A DNA stretch of 28,069 nt from Sperchopsis tessellata. Taxonomy: Eukaryota > Arthropoda > Insecta > Coleoptera > Hydrophilidae. Shown here piece after piece: positions 8,500-18,184 of this stretch. The notes beneath the pieces were generated by a model. It ran no database searches. It saw only the letters and a program-made list of their open reading frames with translations, and was not told the DNA's origin. Position 1 is the first letter of the stretch, and each line of letters starts with the position of its first letter. Made by a program: the position numbers and the translations under genes. The DNA is taken from positions 1 through 28,069 of the forward strand of contig JAWQRN010000594.1 of the NCBI GenBank assembly GCA_033557685.1. Direction: 5' to 3'.

Positions 8500-11222
8500 C
8501 GTTTACAGCCACCTGCTTAGCAGCCAGTTCAACACGTTCATTACCAAAGATACCAACATGGCTTGGTACCCATATAAATATCACTTGTTTCTTTTTTTCT
8601 TTAATTTTGTAAAGGGCGTCATGTATTTACATGGCCAGGTTTTTTTTGGCATGTAGTGTAGAAGAGGCTTCAGTGCACCAAGGCTACCACATAATATTAG
8701 GAACATATTATATTGTGAGTAGGAGACCAGGTTTTAGGCTGCACTCAAAGCGAATAGTTCAGCGGTCTCATATACTGTAGAGAAATCACTCCCACGCTCT
8801 AGTTTTGCGCCATCAGTAAAAATCTTTTTGTGGGGAGGATAAGTGTTGCGGGTGTTGTTAAAGAATTAGAAATGGAATACAATGTCAAGAAGACTTTTGG
8901 CTTTTCAATCATCCAAGGGGGTACTGTGGGAAGACTCATATCCATTCTACAAAGAATTAAGGATACACTGAAGCGCAATAGTGTCAGCTTTTTTTCCTGA
9001 AAAGAAGTCGCACCCCGCTGATAGACCAAAATAGCGTTCATAGATTGGATCTGATATAAGCTGCACAATGAATAGTTTGAAGGCTTCTTCTGAAATCGAG
9101 GGAAAATTTTCCACTTTCCACGTACAGGCTGTCAATCGAGCTGGTACGATACGATCCAGTAGCTGCCCTCTGTGATGTATTGTATTAAGTATTTGGATGT
9201 TAGTTTTAGCTACCATAATCGAACTTTAAACGTACAAGCAGCCTGTAAATGTGAAATAGGCACTTCCTGTCAGAGCCCCAAGAGGTGTGACTTAGGAGTC
9301 TTAATAAATTAATTGAAGTGAGTGTGGTAGTTTTCAATGACTGAAGATGATGTTTGCAGGTAAGGTTAGAATCGAAAGTAAGGTCCTGATATTTAACTGC
9401 ATTTACGAAGGGAATTTGGTTGTTTCGTAATTTTATAACTATGGGAAAAGGTAGAGTGCGACTTTTTAGAAAAAAAAGCCCTACTACTGTCTTGGAATGT
9501 AAAAAAATTAAACAATTTATATCACTCCATCTCTCCAGGTCATCCAAACATGATTGCATAATTTGCTGTGCTACGAAGAAATGGTCAAAGAAGATAGCAA
9601 GTGTTTATGTACAGAAAGCCTTTGCTGATTATATCGTTTAGAGTAATTAGATTAACCGAAGTGGATCGACCTTGTCTGAAACCACTTTGGTGGCGATTTA
9701 ATATATTACGGCTTACCAACAAATATTTCAGCCTGTTATTAACCATTTTTTCCATGACTTTGCAAAGACAACAGGCAAAAGCTATTAGTCTGTAGCTATC
9801 CGACAGAAGTGGGTCTTTGTTAGGTTTAACAATTGGAATAACAACTGCACTCTTCCTTTTTACTAGTAGGCTATTATTTAGCCAGACATTATTGTAAAAT
9901 TCAAGGAGCTTACGCTGACTGGGTGTATGAAGGTTTTTAATAATTTGGTTGTGTACTCCATCCTCACCCGGTGCAAAGTTATTTAGGTTTTAATACCTGA
10001 GTTAAACTCCCAGATTGATAATGGGACATTATAATCAAAGCCTTCAGCAGTTTCAACAAGAATATGTTCTTTCAGTTCAACCTGTGCCTTATATTCTTGA
10101 AAGATTGGTGAATAATGGGAAGAGTCCGATATAGTAGCAAAGGGGGAGGCCAAAATGTTTGCTATGTCATCCCTGTTTAATAGAAGTGGCGCATCTCCTT
10201 GTAAGCATGAGATGTTGTTTTACCTATCTTTCCAGATAAGGAACGGATTTTCTTCCACATTTCTCCCGATGTTGCAGAAGAGATAATGGAAGAAATGTAT
10301 TTGCCCAAGACTTTTTCTTGCTTTCAGAAATTACTTTCATAGCAAAAGACTTTTTATGTACGTAGTTATCTAGGGTTACATTTCTTTCTCTTATTACCAT
10401 TTTACATTCCAGGTTCCACCAAGACAGTTTATTTACTCTACCAGTGGAATATTTAGGAATGGATCTGTCAGCTGCCTCAAGCAAGGTGTTTGTTAGGTAT
10501 TTGTTAGAGTCTTTCGCATTAGTTAAAGGCATAATATCTACAGATGCAAAAATTGAAAAAAGTTCCCAATTTGCTTTTGCAAGTTTCAGGTATGAAGAGT
10601 TGAATCCTTATTAAGTAGAGTGTTGATGAACAGAAAAATTGGAAAATGATCACTACCTGCTAGGTCGTTATACACACGCAAGTTGCAGTCAGACAATAGA
10701 GATGGAGAGACAAGTAATAAGTCATTTTGGGAAAAGGTACCTGGGCCACTAGCAAAATGAGTAGAATCACCATTATTCAGCAGGCACATATTGAAGTCAT
10801 CAAAAGATTCACTTATTATTAATCCTCTACTATCCTCATATGGAAAGCACCCCAACGGACTGTGCGCATTGAAATCTCCCAGTATTACAAAAGGTGGATG
10901 CAGTTGTTGTAGAAGTTGTCTGTATGTATTCTCCTCAAGCTCTTCTTCGGGGGGGGGGAGGTAATTTGAAACAACCGTGAGAGGTCAGGGAGATTATACA
11001 TAGACAGCTATAGCTTATCTATTGCTACACCTCCACTCGCTCACAATTGGTGTGCTCTCTTTTTATGAAAACATTATATGATCTGTGTTTAGGTCGATGA
11101 GTATCTTGGAAATTTGTTTCCTGTAGGTACATAACAGCTGGTTAGAATCTATGAATTATATTTTCAAGTTCAGTCTGGTGGCTAAAATAACTGTTTATAT
11201 TCCAATTAAGAAAATATGATAT
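8500..11222 (-). pseudogene. ORF2 remnant: endonuclease, partial RT, RNase H
   Basis: The endonuclease runs from ~11215 to 10590. It shows QPAVMYLQET-like sequence, GDFNAHSPL (~10890-10865) and GSDHFPI (~10660-10640), so the Asp and His of both motifs are kept. A linker (LSWWNLECKMVIRERN) precedes an RT N-terminal region with PGEDGVHNQIIK (~9974-9938), VVIPIVKPNKDP and HQSGFRQGRSTSVNLI (~9693-9646). The RT palm between this and SCLDDLERWSDIN (~9555-9515) is missing apart from a degraded FFDHFF where F/YxDD is expected. The C-terminal RT part follows (SKTVVGLFF, LTFDSNLTCKHHL, TSINLLRLLSHTSWG). RNase H then shows TDGAKLERGSDFSTVYETAE (~8819-8760), with the first Asp and a Glu in place, and IFIWVPSHVGIFGNE (~8580-8535). 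Several frameshifts interrupt the reading. Confidence 0.85.
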
Positions 11223-11223
11223 T

Positions 11224-12676
11224 TTATTGACGTTTTGTTTCAGGGTTAATGGACGAGTCCATGTCCATCATATCATCTATCATCATTTCAACAGAAGCTT
11301 TTAGTGTAATTTGTTTAGTGTGGATACTCAGTAAATCTTTTGACTTATTGGACTCTCCCCAGTTTTTCAATTCTTTACCAGGTCTAATCCTTTTTCTTTT
11401 TTTTCCTATTTTTTCTTTTTGTTTATCCTTACTATTACTAGTAATGGGTGACTGAATAGGATGTTTGTTACTTAATTTATCTGGTTGTTTTGGACGAGTT
11501 TTCTTAATATCATCTTTAGTAGATGGTGCAGATTTACCTGGCACAACACTAAAAGGGTTAAGATTAGATGGTTTTGATAATGAGAAAGGAGAATTTGTAA
11601 TGAAGGAGGGGTTTTGGTATTTAGTGGAAGAAGATTGGGAATTTAGATAGAGGGTAATGGTATGTAAGTAATGATTTGAGACTCATTTTGTAGGTCACAC
11701 TGTGTACCAATTAACACTTTTTTTAAGATGCAGCGGAGGCAAAGATCTTATTAAATGTTGAGAGTGGCAGTGTTTGTTTATATTTCCTTTTTGCTTTTAC
11801 ATACGTGAGGCGTTCCATGACTCTGGTTTTCTGAATTTCCCTTTCAAATTGGAACACTGTACATTCTTTGGATAATAGGGAGTGGTTACCCTTGCAGTTT
11901 GGACATATGGGTGGAAAAGTACATTCGCTATCCTTGTGTTTTTTTACCACAGGATTTTCAAACTTGTTCTGAAGAGCATTTTTCAGATGAATGGCCAAAA
12001 AGTTGACAACAATAACATTTTAAGGGTGAAGACATCAATGGGCATATTTTCAGCGAATATATTGAGGGAATTTCTATCTTTGATGGTAGCTCAAAAGGCT
12101 TAATTGTGAGAATCAAGGTGGGGGTGGGAACTAGTGTTCCACTTTCCTTCCTCATTATTCTTCTGACAGCTGCTACTCTTTGACTTTCTAATTCTGTAAG
12201 AATGTCTTCATCAAACACATTCATTGTAGTATTTAGAGTTAAGTGTGGTTGAACTTCGATTTCCATAACATGGAGGCTCTTACATTTTGAAATTGCTTCG
12301 CTTTGTTTATCAGAAATAGTTTCTATCAAGAATGTGCCATCGCGCAGCTTTTTAATTTGTTTGACATTGCCGAAAATACTACTTATACAACGGGATATCA
12401 CGAAAGGTGACACTTTTGTGAAATTTTCTTCTTTACATTTGACAATAAGAAATTTATTGCAGGATACACTTGTTTCAATTTGCACTTGGGCAGTAATCGC
12501 TAATATATCAGTACCTTGTTTTTTCATTTTAGAAGCTAAAGGCGAGAACGCCTTATTTGAATTATCAATATTTTCAATATCCAGATGACCACTGGTGGGA
12601 AATGCGCGAAGGGAAAAGCCCCCTCCGCCGAGTCCGTAACAATAGGGTTTGGTTTATAAAATGAAAAAGTTGCCAT
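11224..12676 (-). pseudogene. ORF1 (gag-like nucleic-acid-binding protein), frameshifted
   Basis: A plausible start is the ATG at 12676, in AAAATGG context, giving MATFSFYKPNPIVTDSAEGA. A frameshift near 12600 leads into the longest open stretch, which contains the Met at 12527 and runs to ~11958. It carries an RRM-like region and a CCHC knuckle, CYCCQLFGHSSEKC (C-x2-C-x4-H-x4-C). A second shift near 11990 continues into CPNCKGNHSLLSKEC and EREIQKTRVMERLTYVKAKR, the helical segment usual after the knuckles in I and Jockey ORF1. The tail to 11224 is Lys-rich and low complexity (KDKQKEKIGKKRKRIRPGK). The protein would package the element RNA. It is broken here. Confidence 0.8.
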
Positions 12677-12720
12677 TTTTAGTTCCACGAGTAGCTAGGG
12701 ATCGCTCACACCTTGGGATT

Positions 12721-12800
12721 ACGTTGTATAGTATGTGTACGTGTCTATATGTGTGTGTGTGAGTATGTATGTGTATGTGTTTTTGTAATGTGTGTGAATA
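12721..12800. repeat. TG-rich microsatellite, (TGTR)n-like
   Basis: An interrupted run of TGTG/TGTA units, including TATGTGTGTGTGTGAG, lies immediately upstream of the I-like element's 5' end. In the element's sense it reads (ACAY)n. Confidence 0.85.
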
Positions 12801-12814
12801 GGGCCACACCACAC

Positions 12815-13690
12815 GCTTCTTATGAGATGTAGTGGCCGTTACAGTGGGATAATTCTATTCCGCTTCCCAAACGGGGTGTAACGTTTTATTTGCAGTTACC
12901 TTTCACATCTCGACCATCAAGGCAGTGCTCCATATGCGATAACTAATCGTACCATCACTTGTAGAACCAATGGATCAGTTTCTGTGAAGGTCCTAAGTTT
13001 TACTGCACAGTTTAAGGCACTGCAACAATACCCTATTAGCTTTGGTGATTATATCCTCCAGCTACGGTTTCCTGTTCAAATTATGGTCTAGAGTAATTTC
13101 CAAGTATTTGAACTCCATTGCTGCAGCATGCGCTACGCAAAAAACTTCGGTAGTTCAATGAATTCGACCAGACACGTTTTTGCTAGGATTTGTTCTAAAA
13201 TCATTATCTACACTATATTTACACGAGATTTGGTAAGGTCTGAGTACTAACATACAGTCTCTCAATTTGGCTACCAGTAAATATAATTACCACAGCATCT
13301 GCAAGGGCTTGAGGGTACCATTCAGCACTCCTCAGCCTCATCATTAGATCTTCAACTATCAAACACAACAACAGTGGTGACAGGACGTCGTCTAAATTGC
13401 AGCTCCTTCCCAGCACTGCCGATAATGTAGACCCCCTCTAAAACCCCTGATCTTTCTCTGTCTAAACTCAATCTGCTACGTAACTGCTTGTGACGACATC
13501 AAAAGCACCCTCTAAGTCTATAACATCGCTTTTCTCAAGGGGTGTCCTTCTGCCCTATTCACTAACTGGTGTAGAACGGTATTATGAGATTTCCTAAGAC
13601 TATAAGCATGTTGTCTCTCATCCAGTGAATAAATCAACAGGACAATGACCCTAATTTGCATGCCCTTGAGCCAAGTTAGATCTGAATATG
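12815..13690 (-). mobile_element. LOA/R1-like non-LTR RT relic
   Basis: The minus strand carries an RT in fragments. They are QHAYSLRKSHNTVLHQLVNR (~13620-13560), DLEGAFD (~13519-13499, the motif A Asp), VLSPLLLCLIVEDLMMRLRS (~13387-13325, motif B region, expected GCPQGGVLSPLLWCLVVD), QALADAV where YADD(I) is expected (~13310-13287), and KYLEITLDHNLN then LLQCLKLCSKT (~13115-13000). The thumb resembles the Trp-rich WGL..RPIIAYGA region (~12990-12930). The catalytic AxDD pair has become ADAV, so the copy is dead even without its stops. The motif spacing resembles LOA and R1 elements. RT is clear and the clade is tentative. Confidence 0.7.
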
Positions 13691-13869
13691 CTCAGCTGAG
13701 GCCTGCCCAAATATAGTGTTTCCTGCAGTAAGGCTAGAAATGTATAGACCTCCCAGATGATTTGTATGATAGGAAGCTGATCACGTGTCATACACTGGGA
13801 GCATTCAAGTCCATTGTACGAGGATTACGCTAAACACTTTGTGCCCAATGTCACTACCTAGGTTTAAAA

Positions 13870-13900
13870 TTATCCATTTATTTTTATTATTATTATTTAT
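13870..13900. repeat. (ATT)n-like microsatellite
   Basis: Short TTATTATTATTATTTATTAT run in the gap between the RT and endonuclease-like parts of the LOA/R1-like relic. Confidence 0.7.
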
Positions 13901-14039
13901 TATCACTGAAGACTCTACTCTACTCACCTCCCTCTAGCGAGTCAATGGCCACATTCAAATCAATAACCTTCTACTACTGCCGGTTGTAAAAGGAACGGCT
14001 TTAACCACATTCCACATCCGATTAATAGAAATAAGAATT

Positions 14040-14545
14040 TATATAGGTAATGCTCGTTAACATTCATGCCTATCAGGAGGTAAAGCTACTTGGTGCATCA
14101 ACAACTTCACCAGATTTACTAATTCACTGGTCAATGATTAATTCACCACATCGTGCGGGAGGTGCGTTAGGTGATGAATATGCTCCTCCGTCGCTCTCTA
14201 AATAGTCCACATTGGCGACCGATAGATCCTCAATGGAAAACTGTGAAATCACAAGCACATTAATGCCTTTTGTCACGAGTATTCACGTGCGCAACTTACT
14301 GCTACCCTTTAATACCACAACTTTGCAGCCAGGGAACCAAATCCAAATCTATTCAGGAGCCAAGGCTCCTTTACCGAAGCTATCTACACACCTCCCGCCA
14401 TCTTGCGACCAAATCACGTCGTAACCGCTCGACAATGATACAACTTCCCTGTAGGAACCTCGGCTACTTGGGAGCTTGTTTCCTCCGGGGAAGTTTCTGA
14501 CCTGCCATCCTTTTTCGCAGTCTACTACCCCGAAACATTAGCTAG
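14040..14545 (-). mobile_element. Possible endonuclease part of the LOA/R1-like element
   Basis: On the minus strand, a mostly open stretch interrupted by stops reads RGSYREVVSLSSGYDVIWSQ (~14460-14400), KGINVLVISQFSIEDLSVAN (~14275-14215) and SPNAPPARCGELIID (~14180-14135). In LOA/R1-type endonucleases a ...EDLVAV... strand is followed by a PPP..(R)EL segment before the GDxNAHH motif, and that order fits. The catalytic GDxNAH motif itself is absent. The strand and position upstream of the RT relic support one element with decayed or foreign sequence between. Confidence 0.4.
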
Positions 14546-14559
14546 GAAAGTGTATTATG

Positions 14560-15758
14560 GGCTCCACGTCATTGCTTTCAATACCTTGAATGACTTACCG
14601 ACCATTCTACTCGTATTGTCACTTCAAAATTCTTAAAAAATTGTTATATTTCAGAATTTCAAGCAATATGCATAAATTCTAAATCCTTTGAAATATAATA
14701 AAATTCAAAGTAAATTATTCATTTATATATAAATTTAATCAACTTTGATTATTATACAATAAGCACAGCTACTTAGCAACCAGAAACCAAAGTTTTCCAT
14801 CTATTATAAACAAGTTAAACTTTCGAAGCGGCAACTTTACACCCCGTATAACTTTATAGACTAATACATCGCTTAATAATAGCCGAATGTTTGGGTCATC
14901 ACTCGACATAAAATAGTTATGAAGGTTGATTTACAAAAGCAATGACGTAAATTTCGAGGACCGTGTGGACTGGCTGTGTTGTTGTTAAATTCATATGAAA
15001 ATTTTACTTCACAGTGCATTAACGTTTGCCGCATTGGTGATTTTATAGCCTGAGAACAATATTTTTACTACAGAACCAAGGAGGATATTGCTTTTTTAAG
15101 CGCCGCCCGGACTAATAAAAGCAGAGAGACTGTTTCCTTTAACTAAAGACTCAGTAGTTTGTCATTTAACTTTTAAATGAAAACATTAACGCTGCAGAAA
15201 TGTAAGAGCACCGAACTAAAAAGTATTTCTCAGATTGTATACAACAGCATTTATATAAATTCGATTTATATATATAGGTGAACATCCATAAAAATTAAAA
15301 TAGTTTTCAATATGTGTTTTTCTTTTGTATATTTTAATACCTAAACTAAATAAAATATTATTTCATGAACTGATATTTCAACTAAGTTATTTTGTTATGT
15401 TTGTTTTATTAATAAAAGAGCATAAAACCTTAGGTAATTATTGCAGATCTGCTATATCCTTTTAGTGGTTATTTTTTTTTTGTCGAATATATTCATTTCA
15501 TGCAACAGCAATGGCGAGCGAAGAAGAAATTTTTTTAGATCTTTCTAATCATTCTTTTAAAAAAAATCAATTTGAATAAATATTTTTTGGCAGACTTAAA
15601 CAATAATTTAAAATTTACTTCCCTTCCATTAATTTAATCAGTATATTATATTACAGCGGCGCTGCAGAAATTATTTTTTAAAAGATTTTCCTTGTATACA
15701 ATTTTTTCCCACATACAAATTATTCAACATTTAATATTGTACGTAGACTTCCACAGAC
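14560..15758. other. AT-rich noncoding stretch
   Basis: No supported gene. A slightly GC-richer patch at 15095-15140 (GCGCCGCCCGGAC) stands out but is not recognised. Confidence 0.5.
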
Positions 15759-15818
15759 AGTAAACATCTTCAGGTTTTCCGGGAGATGACCATGTCTTGG
15801 CTTTTGGTTTTACCGAAG

Positions 15819-15849
15819 TTACGTCCAACGTTGCAGGGGACATTATCAA
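15819..15849 (-). other. Degenerate hammerhead-like core
   Basis: Minus-strand order is TTGATAA (15849-15843), a hairpin with arms GTCC and GGAC (15841-15838 with 15826-15823), then GTAA (15822-15819) where an active core has GAAA. At least three core positions differ, so it is probably inactive. It lies in the PLE terminal segment, where such motifs are expected. Confidence 0.45.
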
Positions 15850-15904
15850 GACATGTAGCTCTCTCAAGTGCTAGTCAAGAAATAAAAGTACTTTCGTAGT
15901 TTAC

Positions 15905-15925
15905 TATATATATATATATATATAT
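15905..15925. repeat. (TA)n microsatellite inside PLE
   Basis: About ten TA units lie between the PLE coding end and its terminal segment. Confidence 0.9.
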
Positions 15926-16530
15926 GTATATACAGCGCTGCTTCCTATTGGCCGAAAGGATCTCGGCGAGGCATATCCCTTGTGGAACTTGACAATTTCG
16001 ATAATATGGTTTCCACAAGTGGAAGCGAGAGGCATCCCATTATCGCGATTACGATTATTCGGATGCATATATATTTCAATGGACTCTCTTATTATTCAAG
16101 GGAAGTAGAAAATTTGGCGAGAATGTTTATGTCCTTAAACGGAATATCATGGCCTCTTTCTAAAATATGTTCTGCTAATGGAGATATAGAAAACTGTTTG
16201 AGACGGGTTTGTCTTTCGTGTTCTCCACAACGAGTGGAAACCATACTTTTTGTCTGACCTATGGACACTAAGCCACATGTACATGGAATTATGTATACTC
16301 CAGCGGATCGCAAAGGAATTGAATCTTTCGAAGAATGAATGATTTCGCTGATTTTTACCGGATGGTCGAAAAATTGTTTTGATAGAATGTTTCCGGAAAA
16401 AACGTGCCAAAGGCAATAAGCAAATGTTGTGGGTAATTAGTATACCGAGAAGTAGGAATCTACATTAAGAACCTAACATAACTATAGCAACTTAAGAAGT
16501 ACGTTAACATTTTTTAACTTAAGCCAGATC

Positions 16531-16755
16531 AATCTAACTGGAATTGTTCAGGTCCAGAGGTGTCAGGCGCCTTAAGCGGTAGGTGTGAATACTGTTGTCT
16601 AGCGCATTGACTGCCAACGGGGTTGGGTGTACTTCAAGGCGCGACAAATACATAAAACTCGCGCACCTTACGTCTTCACGCACTGTCCGCACATGAAGGT
16701 CAAGGTGTAATGTGTAGTTTGGCACAAACCAGAGAGCGTTTGCGTTCTCCATTAA
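16531..16755 (-). pseudogene. Jockey ORF2 C-terminus
   Basis: The open frame from 16752 gives ANALWFVPNYTLHLDLHVRT, VREDVRCASFMYLSRLEVHP and PLAVNALDNSIHTYRL, ending RRLTPLDLNNSS and a stop. The pattern YLSRLExHPNPLAxNLLDNS..YRLKR..PLDL is the conserved end of Jockey-type ORF2, after the RT thumb. Nothing N-terminal to ALWFVPN survives, so the fragment lies next to ORF1 sequence by deletion. Confidence 0.8.
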
Positions 16756-17327
16756 ACTTTTTTTCTAGAAGTTTCATTACGAACTTCCTCATGTCTCGCG
16801 TTTCGTCAAGTAGTTTAAAAAAAATATATTTTCTAGTTTTCGATTGTACTCGATGAATGTTGTTGCGGTTTCTTTTCAGCTTATTGATTTTCATCATTAT
16901 TCCTCTGCATTGTCAGAGCGCAGGATATTCCTGGTTTTAGTTGGTGGTTAAAAAAGGTTTGCCCTTTGTGTTCGCTCTGTTCAATATTATCCGTCCTTTG
17001 TCGTAGGATTGGAAACTTCTTAGGTTGAATTTCCTTAAAGACTTTACAGCCTTTGTAATTCGCAGGGTGCTGTTCTGCACTAATGGCGCATTTAGGTTGG
17101 TCTGTTTTGGGTTTCTGGCATTCCTTATTTGTATGACCTGCTTGACCGCAACGAACGCATTTCGGACGCCGGATGCAGAATCCTTTCGTATGCCCATAAG
17201 TCATGCATGAAGCACACCTTAGAGTTTAAACGATATTTTATTTTATAAATATCCTTCACATTTGGAGTATTTTCCAAATCTACAAATTGCATGGAGAGGG
17301 GCTTCATTGTGACTTTGCTTATAGGGA

Positions 17328-17348
17328 TATATATATATATATATATAC
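17328..17348. repeat. (TA)n microsatellite inside Jockey ORF1
   Basis: About ten TA units interrupt the gag coding sequence between HGFQV and the KPLSMQFVDLE segment. Confidence 0.9.
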
Positions 17349-17894
17349 TTGGAAACCATGGTTTTCAATATCCGCTCTTAACTCACCTTTATCTATGTTG
17401 CAATGAACATTTTTTATAACATCGCGAAACTTTTTATCCTGTTTCAGTTGGTAAGTGTGGTGTTCAACGTTTTTTTCTTTAAGCAAGTGAATTATCTTTC
17501 TATAGCTGTCGATATCCACTCGCAAAATTTTAATTCGATCTCCATTTACTTTAGTTGAGTATTTGTCTTTTAGAACTTCATCAAGTGCTTCAGTCATTAT
17601 TTAATACTCATGTAATGCTATGAGCATTATCGAGGTTATTTTTAGATTTGGTTTTTGGTTTTGCTGTGGTTGTTGAGTTTCCAGATCAGTTTCGTCACTT
17701 AACAGTTGGAGTCAGTTATCGGGATTTACTTTGTATTCCGTCAGCAGTCTTTGGCGGGTTCTCCATACATTATCTGAGGGGTAATCTCCTTTTTGTTTGA
17801 GTGATTGGACTACGGTCCAGCCATGCTTTTATTTCAATCTGGCTAGTTCTTTTTCTATTTGTATCTTTGATCTTCTTTCCACCTCTATCAGAAT

Positions 17895-18052
17895 TTGCTC
17901 TTCAATTTCTCGTTCTTTTTCTGCCTCCATTCTCGTTCTTTTTCTGCCTCTATTTCTCGTTCTTTTTCTGCCTCCATTTATCGTTTATTTTCTGTCTCCA
18001 TTTCTAGTTCTTTTTCTGCCTCCATTTCTCGTTCTTTTCCTGCCTCGATTTC
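17895..18052. repeat. 24-bp coding minisatellite (six to seven units)
   Basis: The plus-strand unit is CCTCCATTTCTCGTTCTTTT plus TCTG, repeated with small changes. On the minus strand it encodes the 8-residue Glu/Lys/Arg repeat of the Jockey ORF1 N-terminus. One unit has lost a base (GAGAATGG for GAGAAATGG), shifting the frame. Confidence 0.85.
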
Positions 18053-18184
18053 AGCTGTTGTTGTGATGTATTTTTTAAATATATTTTTATCCATGGTAGC
18101 CTGGCCACACAAATACCTCAGCTTCGAATTTCGTCGTGTTGCAACACATTGTCAGTAAATTGCCGACTTCGCTAAAGGCAGAAT

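Larger units (their letters stand above)
8455..12700 (-). mobile_element. I-like non-LTR retrotransposon, decayed, minus strand
   Basis: About 4.2 kb holds, in minus-strand order, ORF1 with two zinc-knuckle segments, then ORF2 with an apurinic-type endonuclease, a partial reverse transcriptase and an RNase H domain. An RNase H after the RT together with a CCHC ORF1 places it in the I superfamily. Multiple frameshifts, stops and a deletion across the RT catalytic core make it inactive. The 5' side meets a TG-rich microsatellite at 12721-12800. No clear A-tail or target-site duplication was found at the 3' side near 8450. Confidence 0.85.
15760..16430 (-). mobile_element. Penelope-like element 3' part: GIY-YIG nuclease and terminal segment
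   Basis: From ~16420 the minus strand encodes RKHSIKTIFRPSGK, then in the next frame ISEIIHSSKDSIPLRSAGVY, and the frame ending at 16092 with the nuclease: GVYIIPCTCGLVSIGQT (normally ..VYIGQT; the second Tyr is Ser here), STRCGEHERQTRLKQF (conserved Arg region) and AEHILERGHDIPF. After a stop it continues EIYMHPNNRNRDNGMPLAST, the usual PLE C-terminal tail. A (TA)n run at 15905-15925 follows, then a terminal segment with a hammerhead-like core. The RT is absent. The element is truncated at its 5' side next to the Jockey 3' region. Confidence 0.85.
16890..18094 (-). pseudogene. Jockey ORF1 (gag) with Glu-rich repeats, broken
   Basis: The start is an ATG at 18094 in ACCATGG context, giving MDKNIFKKYITTTAEIEAG. 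An expanded 8-residue repeat follows (EAEKEREM-like, predicted coiled coil), with a stop in one unit and a one-base loss in another. Next are GWTVVQSLKQKGDYPSDNVW, YELLSD-like LQLLSDETDLETQQ, and, past a stop, MTEALDEVLKDKYSTKVNGD with IIHLLKEKNVEHHTYQLKQD. Then come FRDVIKNVHCNIDKGELRAD, a (TA)n tract at 17328, KPLSMQFVDLENTPNVKDIY, and the zinc knuckles CIRRPKCVRCGQAGHTNKEC and KCAISAEQHPANYKGCKVF. This is the standard Jockey ORF1 order (PRE_C2HC region then three CCHC-type units). A frameshift near 17200 separates the last two parts. The protein would bind the element RNA. Confidence 0.85.
16500..18180 (-). mobile_element. Jockey-clade element A, internally deleted
   Basis: A recognisable Jockey ORF1 (18094 to ~16890) is followed after about 130 bp by the extreme C-terminus of Jockey ORF2 (16755-16531). 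The endonuclease and nearly all of the RT, roughly 2 kb or more in the family, are missing. Upstream of the ORF1 start about 85 bp (to ~18180) may be 5' UTR. The 3' UTR appears to run to ~16450-16500, where PLE sequence begins. Confidence 0.8.

Noticed and set aside
14212..14500. Two overlapping plus-strand frames
   Set aside because: They lie opposite the minus-strand LOA/R1 endonuclease-like reading and show no similarity of their own.
17797..18158. Plus-strand frames rich in FLPPFLVLF and SFSASI repeats
   Set aside because: They are antisense translations of the 24-bp minisatellite that encodes the Glu-rich gag repeat on the minus strand.
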